Part shown: piece by piece, positions 49,401-50,801 of the stretch
How the letters are laid out: each line of letters starts with the position of its first letter
Position numbering within the stretch: position 1 is the first letter of the stretch
NCBI GenBank assembly: GCA_024752435.1
Contig: CP103030.1
Location: 1-64,000, forward strand
Origin: Allantophomopsis cytisporea
Lineage: Eukaryota > Ascomycota > Leotiomycetes > Phacidiales > Phacidiaceae
Length of the DNA stretch: 64,000 nucleotides
Direction of reading: 5' to 3'
Program-made: the position numbers and the translations under genes
The notes under the pieces: generated by a model
What the model saw: only the letters and a program-made list of their open reading frames with translations
Databases searched by the model: none
Told to the model about the DNA's origin: nothing

Positions 49401-50801
49401 TGCTGATCCTAAGACCAGATCAACATTATCATGGCTCCCGTTTAGGTGGTCAAGGCCATTTGTCATGACTTGATCTCCGGTGCGTTCGAAAACGCCAGCA
49501 AGCGCGCGGGTCTCGATGGGATCACCAAGGGAAGTCCCAGTTCCATGAGCTTCAATGTAGGAAATCTGCTGGGGAAGCACATTGGCCACCTCAAGAGCCG
49601 CATTGACAGCCTTGCGTTGTGATGCGCCTGTTGGAGTACTAATATTAGCTGCCCTTCCGGTGTGATTGGTCCAGGAACCGAGGATCACACCGTGAACCGG
49701 ACGCCCCTGAGCCACAGCTTGGTCAAGTGGCATGATGACTATGGATGCAACGCCTTCCCCTCGAACCATGCCGTCAGCTTCAATATCGAAAGGGCGACAG
49801 CGTCCTTGTGGAGAAAGCATCCGGGTACTACTAAGTTGGACCCAGCGCTTCTCAGACAGATGAAGCTGCACACCAGAGGCTATAGCTACTTGGCATCGCC
49901 CCTGGAGTATAGCCTGGCAAGCAAGATCGACAGCAACTAGCGAAGATGAGCAGGCAGAGTCAATCGTGATAGACGGGCCTCCGAGTCCCAGCACGTGTGA
50001 CAAGCGGTTAGCAAGCACGCCTGATGCCGTACCTGCGCGACCGTAAACGCCTTCAGCAGTCGCTTCAAATTGAATATCTGACCAATCTCCAGCGCTATTT
50101 CCAACAAAAACACCCGCTATAAGTCCAGAAAGTGAGGACTTGTCCCAGCCCGCGCGCGTAAGACTTTCATACACAACGTGTAGTACCAGGCGCTGTTGAG
50201 GATCCATGGCCTCTGCCTCTGCGGCAGGGATGCCGAAGAACTCGTGGTCGAAGTGTTCTACGTCGGAAAGAAACGCACCTCGCCGCCCGTACACTTTGGA
50301 CTCTTCGTAGAGGCGGTCTAAGTCGAGTCGATGTGGGGGAATTTCGGTGACGCCGTCGATGCCTTCCTTGAGGTTCTCCCAGAAACGTTCGGGCGAGATG
50401 CTCCCTCCGGGGAATCGGCAGGCGACTCCTACGATTGCTAGTCGAGTCTGCTCGCAGCCAGGTCCATTTCCAAGCGAAATTGGAGTTGCAGTAGTAGTGG
50501 CCGCGGTCTGAGAAGACGAGGATCCCGTGTTGATTGTCCGAATTGTGGTCATGATGGCTTCGGCGGCCAAGCGAATAGTTGGATAATCAAAGACGAACGT
50601 GTTGGGGACTTCATCAGGGCCGAGACCAAAGTCGGCTTGCAACGTTGCCACGAGTTCCAATGCGCGGATAGAGTCGACACCGCGATATAGGATGTTACGA
50701 TCTAAATCACCACTTTGAAAGTTTGTGTCCTCGAGCACATTACTGACGATACTGAGCACCTTTTGCTCAATTTCTTCTATGGATAACATCTCGACAACCA
50801 T
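17787..50801 (-). CDS. Giant multimodular type I polyketide synthase, protein 1
   Basis: One uninterrupted frame of 11,004 codons with no introns. Domain order is ACP0 (Ser44); module 1 KS-psiDH-KR-ACP; module 2 KS-AT-DH-ER-MT-KR-ACPx4; module 3 KS-DH-ER-MT-KR-ACPx2; module 4 KS-AT-DH-MT-KR-ACP; module 5 KS-psiDH-KR-ACP; then a terminal KS and a basic 130-residue tail. The KS active cysteines are 284, 1941, 4816, 7113, 9309 and 10612, each in D[TS]ACSS[SA] with HGT[GA]T and GH[LV]E motifs following. Totals are 6 KS, 2 AT, 3 intact and 2 degenerate DH, 2 ER, 3 MT, 5 KR and 10 ACP. Known fungal type I PKSs are iterative single-module enzymes, so a serial architecture like this is exceptional. 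The start at 50801 has A at -3; a Met at codon 5 is an alternative. It is divergent from PKS2, which probably continues the line. The starter and releasing enzyme are not encoded in it. Confidence 0.97.
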   Translation of the reverse strand: MVVEMLSIEEIEQKVLSIVSNVLEDTNFQSGDLDRNILYRGVDSIRALELVATLQADFGLGPDEVPNTFVFDYPTIRLAAEAIMTTIRTINTGSSSSQTAATTTATPISLGNGPGCEQTRLAIVGVACRFPGGSISPERFWENLKEGIDGVTEIPPHRLDLDRLYEESKVYGRRGAFLSDVEHFDHEFFGIPAAEAEAMDPQQRLVLHVVYESLTRAGWDKSSLSGLIAGVFVGNSAGDWSDIQFEATAEGVYGRAGTASGVLANRLSHVLGLGGPSITIDSACSSSLVAVDLACQAILQGRCQVAIASGVQLHLSEKRWVQLSSTRMLSPQGRCRPFDIEADGMVRGEGVASIVIMPLDQAVAQGRPVHGVILGSWTNHTGRAANISTPTGASQRKAVNAALEVANVLPQQISYIEAHGTGTSLGDPIETRALAGVFERTGDQVMTNGLDHLNGSHDNVDLVLGSAKSNIGHLESVSGLAGLIKTLFVLRDLEASPQLHFTKLNPEIEQVISGFRFRIITPDGEAKDAVASEQRGIVPKGRQTSHGREAYGIVSSFGFSGTNASVVLASRHCLPPSVTTTDPLTPMLGKRFSLGPVWQAHPLFARSKHTWADGEGNVKIATLQLCWYSTVWDDQLVHRAFNSRHASFPISIVLELILATVYRALDVDMRANHVVLEELSIYDKVRIAHLFKGDNIQCCIDTKTGKCAVVVADIESPSVLANCYVKVEKQDENAEFTHSRGQLPYLRPYDQVPGKIQTEIAALEKTSLCALYQRLDQLGYTVGPEARRIKKIFHSRSKYGTNKTVAAFVPFTHADCGFLIHPMQWSSILQAVLFAATENDSVELKSETILQTLPFLEEQVSRLCLSPRSIARTSPLWILAEVTSCIDGKIIARTTVIDHDTNETVLRLDGLILSEVTQRVINQKSENLEVVGARVYDPSWKKLKLSDVNTIQKLWSGEDRKPLLITSLLGHKNVQEELLNVIYKALSAALDTSEISVLDNLSEALSSRLFILPLPCLNIDQSSAEGGIASEWATQAMKLVELLGLLVTRSSKTSKSTVVFIGRGILYTPQDDVQIIGAHAGYIGLIRTARSEYPDLDLRLIDIEASDEDNSLSSILNLAPIAFSHLLGPELAIRRDGIYVPRLLPLDISHERDVDNSTGIDLLDAHGEVTSVAAVDLQPRDSIWKALTKVLEHSGQQKLKLKCLVLLDHSFPILISEEEPTLSAAASITYASQYFELLAQQTLQPSFRPTMDRLRLLPILEPAELLTVPGFIDYNPFDAILASSSSNHFSDAAACLLSGGWLLTIHKQSTNDADKQSTEAIIAKLKDKGLQVALLQEQFILANRQLIHSSLKPPPPKTVPATGYNGRGCFVITGGNGGLGLLSAQYLISKGAERVVLMSRSGRAAPDCEQLWNKVLFNRGDSELDTVSMDVTDVGAMGQLKAKLQNRGWLPIRGVVHAAGVLDDVTLARISAKSFDVVHRPKVVGARNILECLCNGNIDKLEFFVGFSSVASLLGLPAQASYAASNAQLDAMVTHLRKTQGLPAITVQLGGVTDVGMSARVSDHVHTWGVGQIASIDFGCLLEKMIRMAKSPRYSTLVGANLDWKTLSKSRRPEQNMVLSAFTSSSSAPLVWQEVQGTGNNEASEARRQLSPFSSAPKESVCGLSSDEVTKTIKEVLMNVAGLEVGMDESLYEAGLNSLSAIQFRNVLAENFFQVELPPTLIFDYPSVNHIVQHICQQQQSIAVVLPVSIGALSAKTERAVPVDGNDIKEIDEAIAVIGVEARMPGSANSFDEFWENLCAGVDGIRDVPYARFDADDYLDDNMMAGGKTSYVMRAGIIDDVEWFDNEFFGITPMEAKVMDPSQRVMLETAYRAFTAAGYDKKALEGSDTGVFVGSISPDWRQVLSEYTAYSGTGSALSIISNRISFVLGLIGPSMTIDTACSSSLVAMDLACQSLRSGKCQMALVGGVQTILSVTPFINGSKARMLSPEAQCKFADAASDGYVKAEGSGALVLKNLAAAQRDGDKILALVRGSAVNQDGRSANLTTPYGPAQRQLIEKALNDANLSPDDVCYVETHGTGTPLGDPIEVKAIREVFSSHNRSDQQQPLYLGAVKSAIGHLEGAAGIASLLKGVGAMLYAKLPPNQHYHNLNPHIDLKDAAGWIRFPTSTVDLRAVQTNDEPHPLVCGVSGFGFGGTNAHIILQEYRPKPLVDEQSLSENEVHKTELQSVLQPIDKVAFLFPGQGCHYIGMGKHLFATDQAFAKAIVQCELLMDEQRTLDGKSLTRDILWPVASEDPPLLEDTRFTQSAIFAIEYSLCESLAARGVRPAAVLGHSFGEFAAAVAADIMTLRDAVKLVGARARFAADMPSTGSMYLIHAPSVAVLEAIVSFHKENNLIDQVSIAALNGPRMTNIAGTEIACQAICRSIRAPKVKLAIEHAYHSPLMKPLQQEMHAQLQNVPLSSSSLRFFPTVSGHIEPDAAQILQYWLDQVERGVDFLSGMRRLAEAGFNTFVEIGPRPTLIKMGQRCVTDTQRHEFQWLGTLYDEGQNAELPLDHINRIVRLLSEKRQAEMPGEERDYRHGSATRTQDNRKRFWKPVPHRIVKQVIREPKTGCFKFERKLGRHLGKLLQEHRVNGITVVPGALYIDTALALFVGARTGNTKEEGSVSVLTNANIRNMRLSDIIFERPLQLPTAIDLGCLSSKQGVIMHGNLSSTSTSDTIRIGSKSIGTKSDTPNFSCSAEILKVGALKTSTAIDLSSLLNPLSQIDADSVYDDAAEFGVEYGPRFRCISKLWKGEGIAVAKICPPKEENGFLIDVSLLDSALQTAAFAVDREEAYMPFSIDSISILGSPAVSTVAVGLEYYSVAKLRSHGGKMVEMDITLTDEEGNPVIEVRSMRSRAAPRQDTILKESLYEIEWAELPPSQGLEAIAPRRGNMLVIGVQDQSGAETYFGSIAERLGIKAMFSGHSHDEIVELSKHDFERASLVVIVIPSSKDQNSDGSMVPTTEQVVKRGLTSIQSALRVLTEDSTSDLNMCIVTESAVQARLTEGNINPAHSTIWGLTRSARIEYPDLNIILIDVTSLESLYDNSQFSSSGITDSLTRIFNDYYQASKPGETEFAVRENSILVSRMLSSFSNACRLPQQLAWRHVSKSGGLGSLRWVSQVEPCLPGTNMVLLGVKAVGLNFKDILSTTGVDVGPTNVGTDCAGRVLAVGPGVENLSVGDDVFGIAPGCLKDLVLARADRLAVKSPRLSYYEAATLPSAYLTARLALGEPTARAAIKPQNRVLVHAATGAVGQALVRLAKDHGCTVYATAGSDAKRAYLVDKLGVVAAFTSRNADEFQQDMRSNLGQVKIDIVINCLVDSYIPVSISFLRRGGRFVEIGRNGIWTPEQVASHRADVVYDIVELDKVHNRLEGITSKLQELAELVNQGRLDPIPNEVFARSKMIAAFRKMQRAQHIGKVVISIEEPPETRTTSDILLPGHIDHNSMNHAMINISSKAVTDLGMPMPEIQRGWRALSLYCFSQLYRAAQQVEPENVVDRQRRLYQRYHGCDPTHEFTIQETGEALTLENIMKTYPFLHPHVEMLGLVDGKHADVFRGKIDPLTLLFSGSASKRIAQDLYEKGIYARFCNKVAADTVNYLVQSLLPGATMRMLEVGAGTGGTTSQILPKLGDAVSSYHFTDLSTSFLRHAEKRFSTQHTYVNYHLFDVEKDPVGQGIRSQSFDVVLACNVLHATKDLVRTLTHVRQILKNGGYMILSEVTFPSHFADATFGMTSGWWLFEDHDLRPDYPLLTSSQWHNFLIDTIGFREVWMSDQEGPLRNQSVIVARTPTKSTVSPSIPRPLSPPNTDYNRNGVVVLAGGLGGLGILTARMLMERGWKRFAFLSRSSKVTAEAKEEWRRFLSCGPQYRIYCCDISEYHSVVRTMSEVRQQLGPIMGIVQAAGVLDSATLLNQDMAHFQAVMAPKVSGSWNLHLSTAKDSVRFFCLFSSMASVLGSAGQANHAAANSFMDALACYRRGHGLPATSIQFSSVSEVGEAARRRADLRHSIGYLSIPKALARNGIETLMDSDAINVALCPINWPKMLAKHKVPPNLFEIYSRRLMCKNAHASAIVESRSNAQSNIDSQNASFGKRDKEPESQKTKPKRTASNKQTGTSATNANMRTNESADNAEATAIVVEAFIEVLGYEPARDDIPWTDAKVDSLLSIELRNAICSRLDTMGVKKKVPPTFIYDYPTIRQAANFLAFHIQLDTAGNDVYVKEKSKSRTTTKRTEQVQPIGSPDIQVHESFQSAIITSADEELLNLVLESWQETVSTTIQPEQNFMTCGLDSLSAVEVTFALQSRLGDRIQLPDDLLMQQSTPQSVSRWLHQELTTRDRGNPSHQYQPECATSIVNISSTLQVDYLALVMEVWQTTAGTDIGPDDKFMNAGLDSLSSVELQFALQQAVGPNVEIPDDILVTHRTPNSLAIYIADQQQSVTLTTEPASENEKDGRLYNDESDDTEAENPEDKESDSEDSKATIESKEEADILGEHRDQAMDIIMNSIEEVLGYGIDSRKPFTDGGVDSLSSLEIRNAMQAKVPAGFNVPATAVFDYPTMEKLADFLSKGLAKTFSQISTRKSNRVQPKSSRPVNPQGKSHLSNETNKSVEQDEPIVIVGMASRFPGQTNDRVDSWFDGILHGKDAFVEVPHYRFDIDEVYQPGGEPQAGRSYVRHAAFVDGAELFDYAHFGISEAEATRMDPQQRLVLESSYQALYTSGYNKESLDGLDVGVFVGCCSNDWSKMPQSRGSAYSGTGAAASILSNRVSYTLNLSAPSMTIDTACSSALVALDAASSALRSGTCRAAVVTAVNLMLSSGTFVTECEASMLSPSGKCRTFDASADGFARGEGCGSVVIKKLSQARRDGDHILAVLASTAVNQDGRSAGLTAPNGPSQESVIRSALKSANLHSDQVIHLESHGTATKLGDSIEWSALTNVFGNRRVHRRPLYVSSAKANVGHLEGGAGMVGLIKSIMILRSRLIPPQTNFEVLNPLFNKDCGLVVPTQLTSLEGVNEETLVCGISSFGFGGTNAHAIIRSPTTAEASTSSTPSFRLLRDPWPFVDRRYIPWQISDSPLVTSKVSKDGGRRVVYRVAIGERLRRDLLDQHRVCGNIVIPAAVILEMLRAAIEAHHQDDAVDILLVELILAKPILVQDMTLGAKPIFLQCTTMDNGINNGMEWCVENEYQGKVTPYATATFLRDCESADSQAMEWTPLDVEDASMLHSTIVKPSEFYSRLAGRGLQYGPRFQALTRLAVNRDRSSAFVKIGTLSTFEPSSPDRPFIMARNDFFLDPHLCDAAFQACSLLHSDESERLTFMPFQLDHVRWHTHRDQTGRRPKYAIVNRLSNEPETLVTSVAIYDQYGQVLFTVERFVAKALRSGDEDHNLSGEAPLTPIDSLQQSRSQPEQDTTTLQGNIDKDLSTEMAGRIFRESLMPISTGQKWALQEDHNGPDLAHFALIRSMSKTAADPGLLRLRIPQLDLIPVHTLHQRLAALRGIEGLLFAPPLSLRDEDGSGSLAVLDIIKELDKMDMPLPLYVIDIVNLSASTHEDDRVPGNNWALSGLVRTCRVELPDLKIYLWHIDSSLANSDNFFTSPIAQYSASLLLPREQEVFTDTDIQYAPRLNSIIPVKEQVMAVECCVGGDPGQDFDHLTIMPMKVRGQPRPNEVEVQVRAVGLNFRDVLNGMGLELGVPGPLGADCAGVVSRVGSSVQRWKVGDEVLGIARGCLRSYVSTDENRLMAKPFDMTFEQAASVPSVYSTVYHALVRISGLKSGQTILIHAAAGGVGLLAIQFAMRVGAKVLATVGSPKKEQLVRSYGVQHISSSRDASRFESDMKAWKATMGPSASPDVVLNCLTGDYIPFSLKTLNSGGTFIELGKMNVWTEKDARSVRPDVRFIVVAIDKMLAEDPRAHASLLADVERELSAGWSPLVPIQQFDFDEVAQAFSSMRRGQHVGKVVLSLKHINKSNLTGASVLASLPNLEHELRNSMEDAMNEFFATDFDRTELLRGLDAIDEIATAYLNESMANVEASQVTPHLRPLHKLYHHHRRTSATRDSHHLRRKKADISRKYPSVSARLEFLEHACKEHISMLTGQVDPVSVLFSDPTLTKRLYNESPLAVLFNKIVGGSLSAVSEALKRNSPALQEGIKVLEIGAGTGGTTRSVLAELKSICRSFCFSDISSSFFINAQREFKPFIPGFSTAVFDVERDVERQGFVSASYDLLLAANVLHATADLSVTLANVRALLKPGGILILSELTAFSAFADATFGFSKGWWSSTDARQSTGLGPLINLSQWNDLFCQTGLELVTSSDETISAQTVMVARRPTSTSYTSVRRIAPTLRSQRLCDAANIDQGVFIITGGTGGLGLITAHVLVLEGARRIALISRSGRIPGEAEEALWDVLQHSRCHITIHRCDVSDEQQLRHTFSTLEVPIVGIIHAAGHLSDASIENQSMDMFSSVMSTKAVGVLNLHRASLSHPVKTFVTFSSAAAFFGSAGQANHAAANSFMDGFIRWRRRLGLPASSIQWGAVSEVGDAARRGFDRRQKILYNPLSAQDASDIISTVLFGDLDVVLAAPIRPAIIQSDYKGAKTIFGTLLPSPYLESALSSASKANKMSVQSLPIAQVQAISEPNSNRSDHQNSILLTIRALAAKYLGRQPNDNELLVDAGLDSLSSIDLRNSIQAKLMPPGVRLPATLVFDHPSVAQIAWYVRYKLQSLDNTQITSVREDEDKYQHLEFAGKGSPVPTANTTLVDTLLLVRRVASRLLQRLPGDDESLVAAGLDSLMTIEFRNMLQKDSGLIHRLKPTLVFDHPTLRDIAEFVLPLLPTTRTTWNSNTVGSTTIDPLTIAVVDETRTAYSKDTKRGASSNPNMKRSGIEVVQEGTEHENGLPFFPPSSLNPHSHSKTKTHSNTINASLAITGIGCRLPGGADEPAIFWNNLINKLDCIVPVPHDRFDIDDFYDARPGIEGKTYVDRAAFIDGIDVFDRHVFGMSPSQASQMDPQQRLSLQVALHAFADAGYQNMTTLRGSATGVFVGVCSNDWHKVKRDPTFLGGGFDIAGGANSMIANRISFEFGLRGPSIAIDTACSSSLVAVDLARRSILNGQCDLALVLGVNLILSPDTFIGECQATMLSPECRSKAFDDSADGFARGEGCAAIILEKVDKGGRHDAYAELIGTATNHDGRSASLLAPNGPAQTAVIKAALSEAGIQPCDVDFLESHGTGTKIGDPLEFNAFQDALGEGRSAQQPLYIGAVKTNIGHLEGAAGITGLVKAALVLQNAIVAPNLHFRKLNTHIEPKDFPVVFPTEPIPLSKETQFLVASVSSWGFGGSNAHAILRRASCTRGFNSKHSKPSLLNELPIPQRVMGNQVHMPIITTCRGLVVMFTGQGSQSMNMARSLYLANATFRSIVDECASVVDDLLDKPLLSVLYAFGNAEDEGVELINETLYSQVCLFAIELGLFRTLQYEEGFSPAIVLGHSLGEFVAAHVAGCLSLSDALRLVASRGRLLGSLPRHLGTMVALMANADVVAKTMQRLRVSQCSIAAINGPQMTVLSGAESEVNLVCQSIDCISRPLVVSHAFHSPLMKPALKSFEKALAEVKIQAPQPGGIQFVSCVTGRLASQDIESHSHWLSHITDTVLFHQAVQEANSLGGHCFLELGPKPVLAKLARQCFSGSRGADLAFIASLEPGKDDQATWKDAIAKVASIVGVLPLPKAPLHASSAEPAPIKSSNSLAKHLMNTKQIDRFPYRRTQHPFLKHQQDSADGLVTFVLPIRHSLASLLKQHIINGNVIIPGALHIEFASSAARQVHGSNSGRIALQDLTFVSPCLVHEEDLQISDTASGRVSLFCTVSTSDQTFTIAFGCGNPDTLPRKVEGNYSILNDQPECEIGTTPIMHGCSHGQPQDNDQGSTAGDVVYDHFENKGLRYGPHFRTLERIVGSRTHAYSWHSLALVGHGMFAHPCLIDGIFQTSAGLFLDTLATTPARMPFIIERIEFLQPLPSRVQVAALRTDDTTDDRFLRIDLAVYNDDVELLMTIRGLQTRLAPSAGAMLHSNTSTHLVYQQSYAYSALQPNTNASAVAAAPKHLDSHLTYLVIGKSSNPIKSRLVSALEPDRHVVELETLMSAAKATSRSIEGVLLKTVIIDCRSLDEIESNLQMSGHSQNGINTSTEFEISRSTLEYYAALCTAENLPDCLIHITSGVVDPRHTTNNVKGAALAGMAKAFKVEQYHLPITIMALDLQEVENVSSFSILNEIARAQIDFQSTFVQVGLCGSTRVVPVTVMAPLTCDGQSGYDDGTSALRLASGTEISQLLTDKTTAFLDQDRATAERFAEADAELQDLCYQLMAHAVWSTEQWEVTPHLLGTWQRYRSSSCTPKDNQQIIMEKVQKLVKFRNRKGNKSLLQPQLTLLGSTGNFLVDVLTGRIDPLPLLFSDDNQEAASDLYKSTFLAQHFNGLLVETVLHTIRSSRLPANYTLNILEIGAGTGGTATFVLPALRSLGVRVKYCFTDISSSLLTRAHKTFSRYDFVEYRVLDIERACEAQGFAPEYFDIILATNVLHATTNLDPVMANVEALLLPAGRLIVSELTTVQPFADCTFGLTSGWQAHEDHYRSDGPLLLASKWFDVFREARLQPLAHSPQEGIFAKQAILVAAKGHSPDFGTRRALSPVARRRLTIRPIDATYLITGGLGGLGILTAKVMVDLGAKSLVLVSRSGKPAAGSEDDWGVLKSMCRLSDVRLVTMACDVGEPDQVASMFTRIDNLDLPPIRGVVHGAGTLQDGTFPAQTIESYRRVLKTKAEAAQLIQAHIPAWSLDFFVSYSSVASLLGAPGQSNHTVANTMLDCEAEWQWSTRRISYLSVQWGAVASVGDAARRGAADVEKRRSTIHEAIPKEMAQILIRKLFTVAFQRPVVTFAPFIWHNLWKTDSKFASERFAAFQPSRYITSNPTANLLVCQRSSSEKSKVAGAVTPVMDPQQTLSGSTTVAKGQALLTDTDLLRILEDIIEDVVGRTVNDDESFLDAGVDSLGAIDFRNKLQKKIPGFRLSATLLFQYPNKDVLLKFLRQQVKRRTMAIPSTAVVDQHKEQQHISQEIPPDHRGVSSLDRPQVLATSIEAIVRSHRDIAIVGLDCRLPQAESPEEFWDLLFKHPSTAFGKVPNDRFDMADLLDPTGQTRGKAYTDVGAFIHDVDLFDHGEFGLSAFEAASMDPQQRILLEVSLRAFASAGLDRKMLKGAKIGVYVGAMNFDAAFKSQLDGDSRGAASAAPSLLSSRLSYVFGLQGTSITVDTACSSSLVALEMATEALRMRKVDHALVASANVIASPRTYVTECTAGMLSYRGICSPFDNQADGFVRGEGAVAIVLQRFVDTKDQAVEVHAVISGVASNHTGRSSANLTSPSSSAQEAVIRAALKDADIEPEHVVYLEAHGTGTKLGDPIEIGALRAVFDKPACSTPLYVGASKATVGHVESVAGLVGLLKTILVLKHGKAPPMSHVSRPNEHLQLDGSRLHLPKSWVEFQRSDVGVLVAGVSSFGFSGVNSHAVLKSINASNKPPTVLPRKLNRTWFPLTPISSAAGIELKHASPGQVSASFRGDLSDSFLVSKFNVSPDNQPQPLLVAIELMASVVSHNNSKDAIVLHRGVLRAPYNIRARSKTGLHAQEIVSGLLVVRVEFGALSTTLATASLAEPESFVGTTAATLPSKIDTHEYPEKEYAAWSIIGSQFRLPPGVTNVHHNESMNRFRFKFIRPKELLYICLTHASIIQAACDIILLMKGLTHCDNLAMGFDSLVAVPGSSEFEVELCVQSFDDGKLCFDLLAHAEESKSGLYVRHIELVFTLGGPGAINQSKTDLRHVLSLDVDVDNRECLARRPTLPLQINSNGFGASKNMSIEQTMANHAADSNAAFFTANDIPSLADFLEKWTTKAHDQHLWICYNKSVYSSSGYYNEHDELLHAARALIQTFRLEHPKSSVGLVAGSHLEGVLHRLPIDLATEIHVANNGIYLPCLFPLKSSFKQQSTAAIPTSWKTGTFIITGGTGGLGIATAEALLDAGVGHVALLSRSAKPTKGSNDRLPQLLFNGRNRVSVHQADVTNGRQLAETVRSIETLWGRVTGVFHAAGQLSVSSDTHRGFYIDSLNHHHAVKVIGLTSLLSAVRDKVEVVVGFSSTSAMLGLRHRAEYAMANAAMDALLERHHLSNHDHLSNTRYVSLHIDAVASVGFAANMLSENAQQDMMPLEVFKRAIVQVATSASGIVNLMDERGGVAWLARQGGRKNSKEAPLSSTPLLDDTNATTATTQGASTARYAKSRHPPSAENYPIDDRISLLIRSAFEEVTAVRLENDSMPFMDAGLDSLTSTSFRHVLEDKLGRHLPTSLSFDYPSLSKLARFLQQSQDARLHSEASSAQEAPATHQISYNSTRAPIRMVSDTQHSIIVAGMDCTFPGADGIEAFWDVLVSGRDMVKSISVDRLDIEGYNKERFKSEGDVAVTVKEAAMLSYDQVFSFDHATFGMSRRESEVTDPAQRLVLRSCYQALHRSGFTKEELEGSRTGVFVGAGPSEWTRALGFRNALTGAGSATSLLANRVSYVLGLCGPSMVIDSACSSSLVALHLAKQSIQRGECDVAVVCGVQLHLHPSTFEQVSRSKMVSSLDSRSKPFDAAADGYGRGEGCGAIVLVSAIEAERRCLCFPLAVLKGTAINQDGRSASLTAPSGPSQAAVIRESLEDANLGPADIAYIETHGTGTSLGDPIEFNAIKSVFGPSHTKGSCESPLALGGVKGQIGHLEAAAGIASIIKAILVLNHGGVLPSNVNFHQLNPAIVTDSFDFILPKKPLVLKSNCGKLNVGVSSFGFGGTNAHVIISTFLADSADDCAAVEERSSALCNMSSPYNYAATLVDPPSRSQHPRRRSNSIAVSNSLTGPLDTGLPKTSRPSITSSTSGTKPQLSEVDRSFKFRLKGGHPHVAKGSHDAVESTTDKPNLDGRRTLRFRLGSGSYT
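19590..23378 (-). other. PKS1 module 5: KS-psiDH-KR-ACP, no AT
   Basis: KS 9142-9567 (Cys9309, GHVES). The following DH-like region has lost its catalytic His (LVSKFNVSPDN) and Asp (THASIIQAA). KR from 10044 with Tyr10193 (AEYAMANAAMD). ACP Ser10365. No AT and no MT. In architecture and in its dead DH it is a twin of module 1. Confidence 0.88.
23540..29982 (-). other. PKS1 module 4: KS-AT-DH-MT-KR-ACP
   Basis: KS 6941-7350 (Cys7113). AT from about 7400 with Ser7504 in GHSLGE and HAFHS, the signature usual for malonyl transferases. DH His7809 (HIINGNVIIP) with IDGIFQ. MT core IGAGTGG near 8504. KR from 8702 with His8856 (GQSNHTVAN). ACP Ser9046. There is no ER, so an alpha-methyl enoyl product is expected unless a reductase acts in trans. 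Confidence 0.92.
30235..36869 (-). other. PKS1 module 3: KS-DH-ER-MT-KR-ACPx2, no AT
   Basis: KS 4645-5070 (Cys4816, HGTAT variant). The DH His5138 (HRVCGNIVIP) comes only about 70 residues after the KS end, so an AT is absent. Its second motif DAAFQ is intact. ER 5687-5990 with HAAAGGVG. MT core IGAGTGG near 6180. KR from 6381 with His6528 in GQANHAAAN. Two ACPs, Ser6698 and Ser6810. Same reductive set as module 2, but dependent on an outside AT. Confidence 0.92.
36980..45490 (-). other. PKS1 module 2: KS-AT-DH-ER-MT-KR-ACPx4
   Basis: KS 1771-2204 (Cys1941). AT 2230-2545 with Ser2333 in GHSFGE and HAYHS. DH 2615-2895 with His2630 (HRVNGITVVP) and LLDSALQ. ER 3156-3460 with HAATGAVG. MT core VGAGTGG near 3656. 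KR from 3850 with His3999 where Tyr is expected (GQANHAAAN). Four ACPs follow, at Ser4199, 4326, 4428 and 4561. A very acidic linker (4479-4524) separates the third and fourth. All domains needed for a fully reduced, alpha-methylated unit are present, provided the KR works. Confidence 0.92.
37230..37366 (-). other. Acidic linker between the third and fourth tandem ACPs
   Basis: Residues 4479-4524 are dominated by Glu, Asp, Ser and Lys, with runs like DESDDTEAE and KESDSEDS. The linker is probably disordered and sets the last ACP apart from the preceding three. Confidence 0.75.
45570..50444 (-). other. PKS1 module 1: KS-psiDH-KR-ACP, no AT
   Basis: KS at residues 120-571 with Cys284. A DH-like region starts about 60 residues later, leaving no room for an AT. 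The first DH motif is damaged (HRAFNSRHASFP, Gly replaced and spacing off) and the catalytic Asp of the second motif is replaced (HPMQWSSILQ), so dehydration is unlikely. KR has GGNGGLG at about 1376 and the normal Tyr1522 in QASYAASN. ACP Ser1698 (GLNSL, Asn instead of Asp). Predicted output is a beta-hydroxy unit without methyl. Confidence 0.88.
50540..50801 (-). other. PKS1 N-terminal acyl carrier domain (loading ACP)
   Basis: Residues 5-87 form an ACP with the phosphopantetheine serine at 44 (GVDSIRALEL) and the family end FVFDYPTIRLAAE. No AT, KS-Q, CoA-ligase or SAT domain precedes it, so the starter acyl group must arrive in trans, for example from fatty acid synthase, a free acyltransferase or an acyl-AMP ligase. 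Confidence 0.9.

Noticed and set aside
17787..50801. Several independent single-module HR-PKS genes fused by assembly error
   Set aside because: The frame is continuous over 33 kb, the modules differ in content, and the joints fall in normal ACP-KS linkers. A mis-assembly would be expected to break the frame.
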